Notes under the pieces: model-generated
The model's input: only the letters and a program-made list of their open reading frames with translations
What the model was told of the DNA's origin: nothing
Databases searched by the model: none
Translations under genes and position numbers: made by a program
Shown here: piece after piece, positions 47,576 through 60,416 of the stretch
Layout: every line of letters starts with the position of its first letter
Numbering within the stretch: the stretch's first letter is position 1
NCBI GenBank assembly: GCA_036872755.1
Contig: JAVHNS010000012.1
Location: 248,001 to 312,000, forward strand
From: Orbilia blumenaviensis
Lineage: Eukaryota > Ascomycota > Orbiliomycetes > Orbiliales > Orbiliaceae
DNA: 64,000 nucleotides
Reading direction: 5' to 3'

Positions 47576-50480
47576 ATGGCAGCTCTTGGAGAAGAGTTGC
47601 TTACCACCGTCAATCGGCTACAGGTATGTCCGGCTATATGCCTATATCACAAGCATATGTCGGGCGAGCAGCATCGTAGCTAATTAATATCTTCACCAAC
47701 AGGACCTCGTCTTCAATACCATCGGCAATGACTCTTTGGATTTGCCTCAAATTGTTCGTATCACCGCGTTGCCACCGGACGGGCCCGATATATAGCCGTG
47801 GTTATTAACGTAGGAGCTTCGATACCTTACAGGTCGTCGTAGGCAGTCAGTCTAGCGGAAAGAGTTCCGTCTTGGAGAACATTGTCGGCAGGGACTTCTT
47901 ACCCCGTGGTTCCGGCATCGTTACTCGTCGGCCGTTGGTCCTGCAGCTTATCAATGTCCCCACCGATGAGCTCATTGAGCCACATACTCCATCGGCTGTG
48001 TCCAGCCAACGGGAATGGTGGGGTCATACACTCTATATAAACGTTATTTGGGGTTTATTTTTAATATATCGATGCCTATAGGGCCGAATTCCACCATATA
48101 CCCGGTCGCCAATATTACGATTTTACCGAAGTGCGGAAGGAGATCGAAAACGAGACGGCTAGAATAGCAGGAAACAATAAGGGGATCAATAGGCAACCGA
48201 TTAACTTGAAGATTTATTCGCCGCACGTCCTTAGTTTGACATTGGTAGACTTGCCGGGTCTGACTAAGGTGCCAATTGGGGATCAGCCTACCGATATCGA
48301 AAAGCAGACCAGAAGCTTGATTCTGGAATATATTGCGAAACCAAACAGGTTTGTGGATCTGATTTTTGGATTATATAAATGTAGTCTAATTGGTTTTGAA
48401 ACATAGTATTATCCTTGCCGTGAGTCCCGCCAATGTCGACCTTGTCAACTCCGAGGCTCTTAAGCTATCACGACAAGTCGATGCTCAAGGAAAACGGACA
48501 ATTGGTGTCCTTACAAAGTTGGACCTTATGGACCACGGCACCAATGCCCTGGACATCCTTTCGGGTCGTGTTTATCCCTTAAAACTGGGGTTTATTGGTG
48601 TCGTGAATCGAAGTCAACAGGATATCAATGGCAACAAGAGCTTGCAAGATGCCTTGGCAGCCGAACAAGAATTCTTTAGACATCATCCTGCCTATAGAAA
48701 TATGGCGCATAGATGTGGAACGCAGTTTTTGGCGAAGTCCCTTAATACTGTAAGCATGTGGAATGCCCAGCCTTCCCCTGTAGGGGTATACTTATAAACT
48801 CGCTAACGTGCCGGCGCAGACTCTCATGGGCCACATTAGGGAAAGGCTTCCGGATATCAAAGCTCGATTGAACACACTCATGGGTCAGACACAGCAGGAA
48901 CTCGCTTCGTACGGAGATATGCATTTTAGCGGAAAGGAGCATAGGGTATGGAGTTCCTCTATCTACTGAGATAACTTATCTAATCGATTACAGGGCTCTT
49001 TGATTCTGCAACTGATGACTAAATTTGCCGGGAGCTTTATCTCGTCTATCGATGGTACCTCGTCCGAGATCTCGACCAAAGAGCTTTGTGGTGGCGCTCG
49101 GATCTACTATATCTTCAATAATGTCTTCGGCGGCTCTCTGGAAACTCTCGACCCCACCATGAATCTCTCTGCATCAGATATCAGGACTGCAATTCGAAAC
49201 TCTACAGGTCCCCGCCCGTCCCTTTTCGTACCTGAACTTGCGTTCGACCTATTGGTGAAGCCCCAGATTAGGTTATTGGAGGGCCCCAGCCAAAGATGTG
49301 TGGAGTTGGTGTATGAGGAATTAATCAAGATCTGCCACACCTGCGGTAGCAACGAACTATCGAGGTTCCCACGACTACAGGCGAAGTTGATTGAAGTGGT
49401 GTCGGACTTACTGAGGGAGAGACTCGGGCCAGCATCGACTTATGTTGAGAGCTTGATCGCAATACAACGAGCCTACATTAACACAAACCACCCCAACTTC
49501 CTTGGTGCCGCTGGTGCCATGTCCTCAGTTATATCGAGTAAACAAGAGAAGGAGAAGACTGCTGCTATCGCGGCTCGGCGAGAGAAGAGGGTAGCTGATA
49601 AACGAAGAGTGAGTTCAAATTATTTTCGCATTAGTATATTCTGAACGCCACAAAAATTGCTAACATGCGACATTGCGCAGCCAAACTCACTATTGGCACC
49701 TTCCGTTAATGGAGCCGAATCACCCGAGCTCGAAGATGTTAACGGAACTACTGTTGACGGCGTCGGTCGAGGAATTTCCCCCGTAGCACAACAGATGGAA
49801 TCAATAACCAACCTTGCAAGATCACATAGCCGACCCAGGTCTCCATCGACTGCATCACATGCTGGAAGCCTTGGCCAGAAAGATTCCTTCCTTACATACT
49901 TCTTTGGAAACAAAGATCAAATCCCTGGACCTGCTGCCGCTATGGCAGGGCTTCCAGCCCGAAATGCAACACCTAGTGGGCTTGCACAGGCAATGCGGCA
50001 ACAAGAGGCAAACAATGTTATGATGCCACAGCATATTGGGGTTGCTCCTCCTATGCCCTCAGCATTCGCTGCCCCGCCACCACCGCAGATGATCCCAGAC
50101 TATGATCAGCCACCCACATTTGTAAGTTCGCCCAGACCAAAAAACTATAATGGTTTGCAACTAACACAAAGTTTTAGGAGGAACCCGCTCTTTCCGAGCG
50201 TGAACAAATGGAAACGGAATTGATCCGCAAGCTCATTTCCTCCTACTTTAACATTGTGCGTGAGATGATCGCAGACCAGGTACCAAAAGCTATTATGCAT
50301 TTACTTGTAAATCACAGCAAAGACGTGGTACAAAATCGATTGGTTTCGGAACTATATCGTGAAGAGTACTTTGAAGATCTCCTTTACGAAGACGACAACA
50401 TCAAGAGCGAACGGACGAAGTGCGAGAGGCTATTGTCGACTTACAAGGAGGCAGCTAAAATTATCAGTGAGGTTTTGTAG
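47576..50480 (+). CDS. DNM1: Dynamin-related GTPase Dnm1 (mitochondrial/peroxisomal fission)
   Basis: Nine exons: 47576-47623, 47703-47753, 47833-48017, 48082-48348, 48407-48749, 48820-48945, 48994-49608, 49681-50121 and 50178-50480, total 2379 nt, 792 aa. The GTPase domain has G1 GSQSSGKS (37-44), the switch GIVTRRP, G3 VDLPG and G4 TKLD. The middle domain includes [23 protein letters not shown] and [22 protein letters not shown] variable Ser/Pro-rich B insert with [12 protein letters not shown] follows, then the C-terminal GTPase effector domain ([21 protein letters not shown] to [10 protein letters not shown]). The [14 protein letters not shown] and NTNHPNFL motifs favour Dnm1 over Vps1. 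It assembles on mitochondria and peroxisomes and drives fission. Two donors are non-consensus (GTTCGT after exon 2, GTGGGG after exon 3), chosen because they alone keep the conserved frame. Confidence 0.9.
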
Positions 50481-53400
50481 ACCGGAGTTCAAGAGGGAGA
50501 TTACGAACGATGATGAGCGCGCGAAGCGGAATTGTATAGATGGGCCAGTAGAAGTGTTTACTTACCACGAGGGAACCTTTACGCCCTATTCCTATTTTTC
50601 TAATTCTTTTATTCCTAGTTTGATTGGCCTCCTTTCGTGTATAAAATGGATAGGGACAAAGCTTTCTTTCTTCTTTCTTTCTTCTTTGGCTTCTGATTTG
50701 AGAGTTAGCTTTCTGGCATATTCTTTCTTTTCCGCTTTGTTACCCTTTTCTTATTTTCTTACTCCTCTCATCAAAAGTGCATACTTTTCTTTTTTTTCTT
50801 TCCAAGATTTATTATCTGAGTATGGAGCCTCTTTAGCTTTAACTCTAGATCATACATACACAAAAAGGGCGGCAATCTTTTTTTTTTCCCTTCCACTTTC
50901 GAATTGACGGTTAGGTTGGGGAGGTTTCATGAATTTGGTTGAACCCGTACGCATCCGTTATGGAAGATTGGAGGGTGGGCGGGGGCGACGGGGCGGTCCG
51001 CACTGCTTACTGTTATTATATCTCTTTAGTAACGTCATGATCATTACGACTCGAGCGAATCCCCTCTGTCCCCGCTCCTCCTACCTAAGTTGCATAGAAC
51101 AACAATATACTTAGTTTGATAGATAGAATCCATTATGATATTTATGTTTTTTAAGAACTGGGATCGAGGCGCCCGGTTAGAAGCTTCCGATACGGTATAA
51201 CTAGAGTAGGCAGCACTGCTATAAAGCTCGATATACGTATACGAATGCATCAAATGTTGAATAATCGATCACGCGTCCACAATGACCATCTGAACATGCA
51301 TCTTACCCAGGTTCTCATTTGATAGGTATAATCAAAGCTTTGGTACGGCATTCCATTTCGGTTAAGGAAATTATAAAAAATATATTATTTTGAAGTATTG
51401 CTTCCTTGAAGTGTATTTTTGAAGCATCGATATCCCAGCATGTCAAATTTGCAAAATACCCGGGTTACAAATCCACTGCAAGTGGAGCTATAGTGCTAGC
51501 TAGTTCACCCCGCATGCGCATATGCATGCACCAGGAGTGATCCATACGTATTTCGAAAGTTACGGACTATTAAGCAATCTGACGTGGTCGACAATTGGCT
51601 GGCTGGGTTGTTTGGCAGATCTTCCTAGCAAAAGATATAAAACCACATTTATACCCGTTATGTATCGGAGATTTTATCAGCCGTATAATCATGTCTAACA
51701 AGTCAGAGCCTGAACTTCGAGTCCAAGAACATACAGGTACAAATGTAACCGGGTTTTCGGATAGCAAAATATCCATGGAATTGCCTGGGTTTAATTCGGT
51801 GTATCCCGAATTACGTTTATTCCTCATTGCATCATTCCATACGTATAATATGTGGATAATTCCGTTATTCGTTTTAGATCTTTGTATAGAACGAGGTTTC
51901 TTTCCATTTAGATCTATTTCGAAAATAAAAAAAAAAATTTAAAAATTTTTTTACTAGGCAGAATTTTAAAATGCTCGGACATTTTGCTCGGACCGGTCAT
52001 ATGCAACCTGAAAAGCAGGTATCAGCCGGTGTTGTGAAACAGTTGAGGATTCGGAATATGCCCTCATTGAGATCTGCGGACGCAGGGACAAACCTCGTGA
52101 TGGAGTTTTGTTGTTTTTGTTGATATTGACATGTTACAACACTGAGGAGTATCAGGTGGTCAAGTGCAGACCTGGATGATTGACGTTGAGAGGGTTGTAT
52201 ATAGCAGAGAGTTAATCTAAATTCCAATTGATCAATTGAATCCAACGCCGGGTCAACCTCTCGACACCCTTAATTTTGTCGTCATTGTTCCAATTATCGT
52301 CAGTGCAGTCGATTCCCTTTGAACTCGGCTGCCTGGATTGCTTCGATCCCACGGCGCCACAACCGCAGTCGGCGTCCTGATAGCTCTCCCATCGGTATCT
52401 CCGTCCGAACATCTGTGGATATTTTAAGCTTCGCTGTTAGGTTGGCGTTTCCATTTGCTAATCGGATTCACACGAAAAATCCTCTTTTTTTTGGTATCAT
52501 GTCAAATGAATTAACATCTGGCCCAGGCAGCAGTGGTATATCTCCTGCAAACCGCGAAGGTTCAAAACCATGCCGATACACACCGAACTCCCTAAGACAT
52601 GTGTCCGATTTTTGCCACAAGCCAAACAGCTAGGTTGTGGCAGCGGCCTGATGGCTGTTGTCAGTCTCATGTATAGTTCTGAACGGAGACGAGAAACGTG
52701 GGTACGCCCTGTTCGCCCGTTATGTTAAGGTTCGTGCCCGGTTCTCCGTATCTCATCTGAGCTTTGACCTATCTGTTTCTGTTGGTTAGGCTGGGGAACA
52801 GGATTTGATGTGCATGCTAAAATCCAAAATGTCCCCTTCGCTATTTACTACGTTTCGAAACCTTGGGGCTGTTGTTTTTTTTGGAAGACGCCGTATCAAA
52901 GGGCGTTTCCGGATGGAGATGTTGTATACGGTAGACTACGTCCTACTTGTCTAGCTGGCGTCGTATATCCAACACTTCAAATTTGGTGTTCGTTTGATAT
53001 GATTTTGATATTGCCAATTAAATATTTCAAATTATCGGATTGGCTAACGTTTGAGATTGGGAAGGAATCCCAGCTTAGGTTGTTGAAACGCTTAAAAGTC
53101 CTGTCCTCGTGCTCGTGAGAGGGAAGGAAAATTACAGCGAACGGCTGTTATTTCGTCCAATGGGAAATTAAATGTCGCAATTTGTTTTTGCAGCAGTCGC
53201 ATGGTCCATTCCCTCGGTCATTGCTTACGGGGGCCCTTGCTTTTGACCCTCTGAAGGACAGGCCCGGAAATCCCCAGTCGGGTTTCCCCATGGCATATAA
53301 TCTCATCGCAAGAAAGTATGATGAATTGGAGGTGTCCAGCTGATGCATTGTTGGTTTATCCCCTCTTGCATTTCGCTGACCCGGTTTGTGTGATAGAAAC

Positions 53401-55052
53401 GGCGCGGCGCTTCGGGCATCTCCTCGATTTTACCGGTGATCAACTGCAATTTTGCATTGTGATATTCGAGGAGATAAGGAGGCTCTTTGTCAAAGCCTTT
53501 TGAGTTATCATGCTCCTATAACGGCGAGGCTTTTATATCCCCAGCTGGCGGGACGAGGTGTGATGGAGAAGCTCGAGTTGCATGGGGCCACTGCTCAGCA
53601 ACAACGAAAAGTGATTTTCGTTGCGCCGGTAAAACGTGCCCCGCTTGTGCTCGCGTCTGATCTTTTTTCGGGCCACGAGCTGCACCAGGAGAATAAAAAC
53701 ATTGCTTCTTTTGCCTGAATGGTGTGGTTGGGAGGCCAGGGAGGGTGAAGACTGGCTGGGATTACGATCTTTTCGGCTTTCTCACTGCAACTTCCCACAA
53801 TCCTTATGCACCACCTGCCAGTCGCTTAATATTCTAAATAAGGCTTTGGGACTTGACAGGGAATGCACTCACATGCACACCCGGGCCACGACAAGGTCGA
53901 TGCAATTGCATGCAATGATGGCAGAGAAGAGCTGCGACTGGAGGAGATGTCATTGAATGTTCTACCATCTTTAGCCATTTTGGACACCGGCGGGTTAACA
54001 GGTTCCACACCAAAATTCCTTGAAATTTGCTCCTCCATCTCGCTCTCTCGTCATTGGAGTCTACATGACTGATGCCGGGGACAGCCGTCGGCAGGTTAGA
54101 AACAAATGCAATAAGCACTGGATGTCGTGTCGTCCATAGCCGGCGGTGTAATAGGATATGTTTCGCTGAACTTGGTGGAAATAGGTAGGAAGATCTCATT
54201 TCCTCCCACGGATTAGCTTGTGCCCTAGGAGGGGAGGGCATCTCGCCTCCTCGCTTTAGCTATTGGAGCTATTCCCTGGAACCGGTGGGATTTCTTTGGG
54301 AATAGAATGCACCCACCGAGACCTTTCGCGGCGTCTCCTCTTTTCGCCAGCTTGCATTCTTCTGCAGTGCGCTCTTCGCTATTCACCTCCTCTCGTGTAC
54401 GGTCCCAAAGATATCACACACCCACCATCCTCCGCAACAAAAACAAAGCGAAGGGGCAGCCCATATCTGGAGAAAAAGGTCCCAGTGGCCGCCGTTTTCG
54501 AAGGAGCTAGATCCGAACCCTGTGCTGGGACGGGTCTCAAATCAGACAACTTAGGAACACCCGAACGAAGGAGAAATTTTTTTCACTCTCGAAAATAAAT
54601 CCGAAAAGTTCATAACAAGGGATCCCTTCAGCTTCTTATGTCCTCTCAAACCTAGGGAATTATGAGCGCATCCTAAACCAAGTTTTTCCCGCACAAATGG
54701 CACGGCTCTGCACGCAACTGATAAAGGCCTGACTTTGGGACCGAAGCGAGACGTCAATTTTAAGCTTTTTTCCTCTCGTTGGAATTATTTGGTCTAATTT
54801 CTTCTTGGATGCCGCCCGAGGAGTGTCAAGACACTTTTCTTATTTTGCTCTTTCCTCTTATTTACCTTGAACGGCTTTCCCAGATCTTCTGGACCGGACC
54901 CTTTCCCCTCGTGCTTTTCTTATCCTTTTCGTCACCTGTTTTAAACGTTTTTTTTTTTTTTAATTGCTGGGGAAGATTTAATACATGCATGCAACATCAC
55001 AACTTGCGACGACTCCGAAATACAGCTGCCCGCCAACCCTAAGGTTCTCGAT
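50481..55052. other. 4.6-kb stretch without a convincing gene
   Basis: The first 450 bp are the DNM1 3' region with a CTTTCTTT-rich pyrimidine tract. Further right, T-runs and scattered small frames (51595-51942, 52319-52633, 52810-53118, 53834-54241 minus, 54263-54598) show no motif, repeat or splice context. The right end (T-run at 54949-54961) precedes the methyltransferase-like gene. Confidence 0.6.
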
Positions 55053-57435
55053 ATGCCCTGGACCATCAACGACGGTGGAATATTAGACCCAGCTAAAATG
55101 TTTCCAAGATCCAGAGATAGAGATGGTTCGTCAGGCGGAGCTTCAACATCTTCAGTAGACTCGATGGTTTCGGGTGCAGCATCTTCAAGAGATGATAAGC
55201 GGGATAGCACAGGGTCGCAGTCGACGGCTGGTTCGAACACGACATCACGAAGACCGTCTTTAAAGCCCCTCAAATCCCCAGAGAAGGAGAGCGCACGGCA
55301 ATTGGCGAGGAATTTCTTTGGATATGGTAGGAAACCGAGCAGCAGATCAAGCACACCGACGTTACAAATGTTCGACGAAAGCGATTCAATAGGACCCGGA
55401 CATCTGGAACGAGTTAACAGTGATAATTCAACAACGTCTTCGAAATTTGGTTCATTTTCGATAAAACCTGGGTTCCTAAGCGGCACTAAGTCGAGGAGTG
55501 GGAGTGTTCAGCTGAGGGATAGCTCTTGGATAGAAGGTGGGGTTTTCCCTCTCTCGCACATACCGAGTTCTTAACTCGGTATATCCACCCGATTTTTTTT
55601 TTTCATGCGCTGCATGTTTATGCACGTTCGCTTTCCAAAGAGTGCAGTAGATCGGAGTATCTAGACTGTGGGTTTTACTTAACTATATTAGTGGCGGTCT
55701 TAACCTGTACGCCAAAAAATATATATACTTAAGTATACGATACCACGATAAATACTCCGACGGTCCGTCATAACCTGGAGGCCAGATTTGTACTGACGTT
55801 GAGTTTCCTTTACCTTTCGGTTACGAATAGACAAAGTCAACGCTCGGACAAGCTCCAAAACGGCTACTGCAGCGGCCAACGGTGTTACAGCTCCTTTGAA
55901 CGAAGCAGAATTAAGACAGCGGATTCTCCAAGCTGCAAGGGAACCAAGGTATGCTCAAACTTGTACGATCTTAATTACGGGTGGGGGATCAGCAGTGCTA
56001 AATTTTAGTTTGTAGATGCGAGAGTCCACTGAGCCCGCTGAGTCCGCTGTCGCCAACGGCTATGATCCCGTTCCCCCCATTCCCCTCGGAGCCTCCTGTC
56101 TTGAAACGACCTGAAATACCTCCCTTACCGAAAACAATGCCCATTGTACATAGAAAACCGCTTGGACCGCGGCAGAATGCAGATTGGGATCTGGATCCCA
56201 TGACGCATACGATTGAGGAAGAGGATGAGATGATAGATGGCTTATCGTGGATCGATAACGAGACCGATGCCGGATCGAAAAGAGTGTCCTCGAATGATAC
56301 GATATCGGAGCCTCCAACGATACATAGCGGGCGAAATTCTGCAAGTAGTAGTACTGCAGAAATACCTCTTATTTTGGACCATAGCTGCATAGGGCCAGAT
56401 GGAATGCCCCGTGTAGACGAGCTACATCTTTCCGAATCCGTACCGATTTTACTCGATATCCACGCCGCTAAGAAGGAGCGGCCACCCCCACCTCCCGACC
56501 CGTTTCTCTTGGAACTCCAAAAGAAGGAAAACGCCGGTTTACAAGCTCTATGCGAACACCTCGCCGATGCCCCGGAGGCACTTTTAGATCCAATTCAATT
56601 CTTTGAGAAACGACTGTGGGCATTGGTAGGATGCCAGTGGTTGACCTTTGGGAAACAACTGCAGAGTCCAGCACATGACACATTGCTGCATGCACGACCC
56701 GAAGATGGAAGGAAGGTTTTGCACCTGCATGGGCCTGTTGCAGATGGCTGGGTTCTCGCTGCAAAGTATCCGAATGCGACGTTTTACAGCGTATCGTCGG
56801 AAGACGTTGAATACCCTGACGATTTATACGACATGCCATCGAATCACCATCATATTTACACACCTTCAGTATCATCCCCTATTCCATTCCCTGACGACTA
56901 TTTTGACGTCGTTGTTACGAGGACACTTTCATCAGTGGTCAAATCAGCGCAATTAGAAAGCGTATTAAGAGAATCATTGCGGATATTACGGCCTGGAGGC
57001 TGGTTAGAGTTGCACACAATAGATCCGACATTGACAAGGGCTGGAAATATTACAAAGCACTGGATCGAGTCGAGGGTATTGGCACCAATGGAGAACGATT
57101 TTTTCAGCTCCAAGCCATCAGATAGAATACTGCATCTCATGCAGGATCTGGGGTACCACAAAGTTAAGAACGCAAGGATTGCTTTGCCGACATTTCCGAC
57201 ATCACGCCCATTATCACCAACTGGAGGTGTTGGAGGCGAGTCGGATGCACAAAAGGTGATGGTTTATCTAGGCCGCCACTTTTACGAGGAGCTTTACGGG
57301 CAATTCCTGCGAGCGGGGCACATTGGTGCGGGTAGCCCATCTTGGTGGTGGGATAGCATGGCGGTTAGACAAGAGTGCCAACGGGAAAATACCTGTTTTG
57401 GACTAACAATTTCTTTTGGGAGAAAGACAAGATAG
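55053..57435 (+). CDS. Methyltransferase-fold protein with atypical SAM motif
   Basis: Three exons, 55053-55536, 55831-55948 and 56016-57435 (2022 nt, 673 aa), with introns of 294 and 67 nt. The small middle exon joins in phase on both sides (gaa g / ac aaa; cca ag / a tgc). The first about 330 residues are Ser/Pro-rich and probably disordered. A class I methyltransferase-like domain follows (about residues 390-560): an RKVLHLHGPVADGWVLAAKYP strand-loop-helix, the acidic end of strand 2 replaced by SVSSEDVEYP, then FDVVVTRTLSSVV, LRESLRILRPGGWLELHTIDP, and a C-terminal part with LHLMQDLGYHKV and WWWDSMAVRQECQ. The post-I elements match fungal SAM methyltransferases, but the DxGxG of motif I is absent. 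Activity and substrate are unknown. Confidence 0.8.
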
Positions 57436-58863
57436 TCAAAATTCCCCTTTCTGAGTACTTGAGTAATTTTTTTGGTGTTCTATCTTCTTTGGGGGGTCTT
57501 CCTTTAAACTTCGGTTCCTTAGTTCCATTTTAATGTTCCCGGTTGCATATATATTTTCTGCCGTTAACGTTTTTCGACATGGTTATGATACTTACATTGT
57601 TGTCTTTCGGAGTTTGACTGTTACACTATTGGAATTACAAAGCGAGTCCTCTTTTTTACTGGTTCTTATATGATTACAATCATTGCAATTGGTGTTCCTT
57701 TCGGATCATTTCTTATTTTTGTAAAATCTCTTCTCCTAACGTACTTCCCCCTGACTTTTTCCATCTACAAACCAGTGTCCATGCATTTACAATTGGAAAA
57801 TTTTTTAGCGATTCTCCGAGGGTACCGGCTTCCCAATCCCACCTATGATCTCCTTCCCTTCCCTCCGGTCCCTATCTGCAAAGTTTTTGGTTTTTTTTTT
57901 TTTTTTTTGCCTTCTGCGTGCGAAGAACAATTCTGGTGGCTGTTTTCCCTCTCTCCGAACATTCGATTATTTCATTTTTATTTTCATTCATTTTTATTTT
58001 TAATTCTGTTTTTTCTCTCAAGAGGTGGCTTTTTGATATTTCCTTCTTCCTCTCACTCTCAACGCCCCCAAACACCTGGCTTGCATAGCTAAACAAGCGC
58101 CGAATGCTTTGTCCGCCAATTGGCAGCAAAACTAATATTCCAAACCACTCAATCCAAAACTCCGCCTAAGACCTCTTTGAAAAAGGATCCTTTCTCTTTT
58201 CATCCTTATTCAGGTATTTTAAGTAACTTTTACGATCTTAGGTATAGGCGATAGGCATGGAATTCCCCTTGCCTCCGATTACGCGAGGATATATTTTTTG
58301 TCCTGTTCGGGTATCGAACAGGTACAGGTACCGTACAACTTAGTAGGTCGCGCCACTCGACCCAGCTATGGCTTGGTGCAGTCTCATTGCCCTCGCTTGC
58401 ACGACGCATACTGTCCCAATGCTGGTTGCCTGCTGTGAAGAGGTTTGGTATCATGCATTATGAAGTGTGCTGTTGGACAACTGTGCGCTGTGAGTGGGTC
58501 GTAGGAATGGGTCCATCCACGCCACTTTCTAGCCTCATAGATGGATGCTACGCGGGCGCCACAGCTTCAATAAAACGAGTAGAGGTGTAGTATTTAAAGA
58601 AATCAACGCAAGTCCTTGATAGTAAGCTGTTCTTTGGAAGTGTATATTCGTATCCAGTTGAATGTAGGTATTGCACATAGCCACCCTTATCAACAAGTGA
58701 TGTTGGCGTAGTATAAATTCGGGGCTTGAAGAACCAATTGCCTATTCGGTAATATATACCGAATAGTATAGCATTAAGCCTTCTAGCTCTCGTAGTCGCT
58801 CTCGTGATCGTCCTCGAAAATCGGAACTGTATGTGCGCCCACAGGCGGATCGCCTGATCCTAC
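57436..58863. other. Intergenic, T-rich 3' region
   Basis: Begins with the 3' UTR of the methyltransferase-like gene. An 18-T run lies at 57891-57908. The 140-codon frame at 57670-58092 translates into a Phe/Leu/Ser low-complexity string produced by the pyrimidine tracts and is not accepted as a gene. Confidence 0.6.
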
Positions 58864-60416
58864 CTAGTTCGTCATATCATAGCTTTTACATTTTCCATTG
58901 AATTTAGCACCGCAACTCAACAGCAACTTCATGACGACCTCGTGACCATTAAAAAGGGCTACCTGAAGCGCGGCGTTATCACTTCCAAATTATTGTGAAT
59001 TAATATCAGCGCCGCGGTTTAACAAGCCCTTCGCTAGACCATCGCTTGGGGCAACTCCCTTCATCTCCAACCCTCGCCCGAATAAACGCATTAATACCAT
59101 CAGTGTATTGGCACTACATTATTCGTATGATCGGAACCTATCATGCTGGATTTGATATTACTTTCAAATCGACTTGCCACAAGAAAGCGGATGTTTCGCT
59201 TTGGATCCAAAAGTCCGTATATCTAAGATAGCAATCATTCTGTAGGTGAGCCAGCTCTTATACGCCGTTCGTCAAGTGCGTCTACCACGACCTAGAGTCT
59301 TTCTGTTTTGCCCAACACTTGTAAGAATGCTTCGCAAAGTAAGTTGCATTTTGGTATCCAAATTTTGCTTTTTTCAGAATAAAGTGATTGTATTTTAGTT
59401 GAAGCTGTTTCATGCTTCTGGGATAATTAGTCGATTAAAGCGCAGAGTATACCCTCAAGGGTCTGTTCCCCAGAGTCGGTAAAATCGAAATGAAAGTAAA
59501 GAAATAGTTGACGAGTAGGTTCAAGCTTAGTCATAAGTCGTTGAATAATAGAGGAAATAAGATCTGTTTAGCCATACCCTGAGATCCTTTGAAGCTATAA
59601 AAAAAGAATTTTGCCAGATCTTTCATTCGGTAAATTGTTTATTATCCGAATTTAACCATTACAATTTTTATGATGTTTCTTAAGAGCATTGTTGTGATTT
59701 ATTGAAGAACAAGAAGCTGACAATTAACATTCTATTCCTACCTTTTCCATTTCCTACCTGACCTTTTTAATATTGTCAATTGCATTTTGGATACTATCCA
59801 TGATATCATACTTTTGCCAACTAGAGTATTATTAATCGGTGTGCCGGACAAATCTTAGGGGCAATTCGGCTCGGCAGTAAAAGAACCTTGATGTTAGATG
59901 TATAAACAACTTTGCTATATGAAAGAATCCTAGGAATATCCATAGTTTTCTTCTCAACCTTCCTTTCTCCACGGCGACCTCACACAAAAAGCCCTTGACA
60001 TACGCAGCCGCTGTCATTGCTACAAATCCCTCCCAGTCTTTATTTTTATGAAAGTTTGAATAGTCGCATATACCGCAAATGGTCAGAAATAGCAACTAAT
60101 TAGTCAACCATACCGCCTCCATTTGAAAGCGCAAAATATTTTTCCCTACTACAAATCTGTCAGGAAGCTTAGCATCTTTCGGTACTTAATTCACTAAAAC
60201 AATAGGGCCAAAAAGAATAGCTAAAATGTCTTCTTCATCCCGTTTTAACCGTAGTACGAACTTAAAGGCGTTGTTACCACAGACGATCGTACAGCTACCC
60301 CGCAGCATTGGCTCGCGGATTTTGTGGGACAAGGATAAAAGGGATATCTCGTTACAAGTGGTTCCACGTGGATAAGCCAAAAGGACAGCGCAAACATTGC
60401 ATTTCTCTACTCCCAC
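58864..60416 (-). pseudogene. Relic of a PNP-ankyrin NLR-like (STAND) gene
   Basis: On minus, the frame from 60416 to 59832 carries the C-terminal half of a nucleoside phosphorylase (PNP_UDP) domain as found at the N-terminus of fungal NLR-like proteins. Visible parts are REPMLRGSCTIVCGNN, then KDAKLPDRF, the family Met-Glu signature as FQMEAVW (near 60125-60114) and GICDYSNFHKNKDW (60074-60033) followed by AMTAAAYVKGFL. Two in-frame stops interrupt it (60188-60186 TAA, 60098-60096 TAG). About 0.8 kb further on, the same strand holds an ankyrin relic (about 59100-58864) with LLNRGADINSQ, an in-frame TAA (58992-58990), then ALQVALFNGHEVVMKLLLSCGA. The nucleotide-binding domain expected between is not recognisable and the space is too short for a full one. 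In intact relatives such proteins are receptors of the fungal non-self/immune type. Treating both pieces as one gene is inference. Confidence 0.8.

Noticed and set aside
57670..58092. 140-codon ORF rich in Phe and Leu
   Set aside because: Produced by T-rich 3' sequence including an 18-T run; low complexity and no motif.
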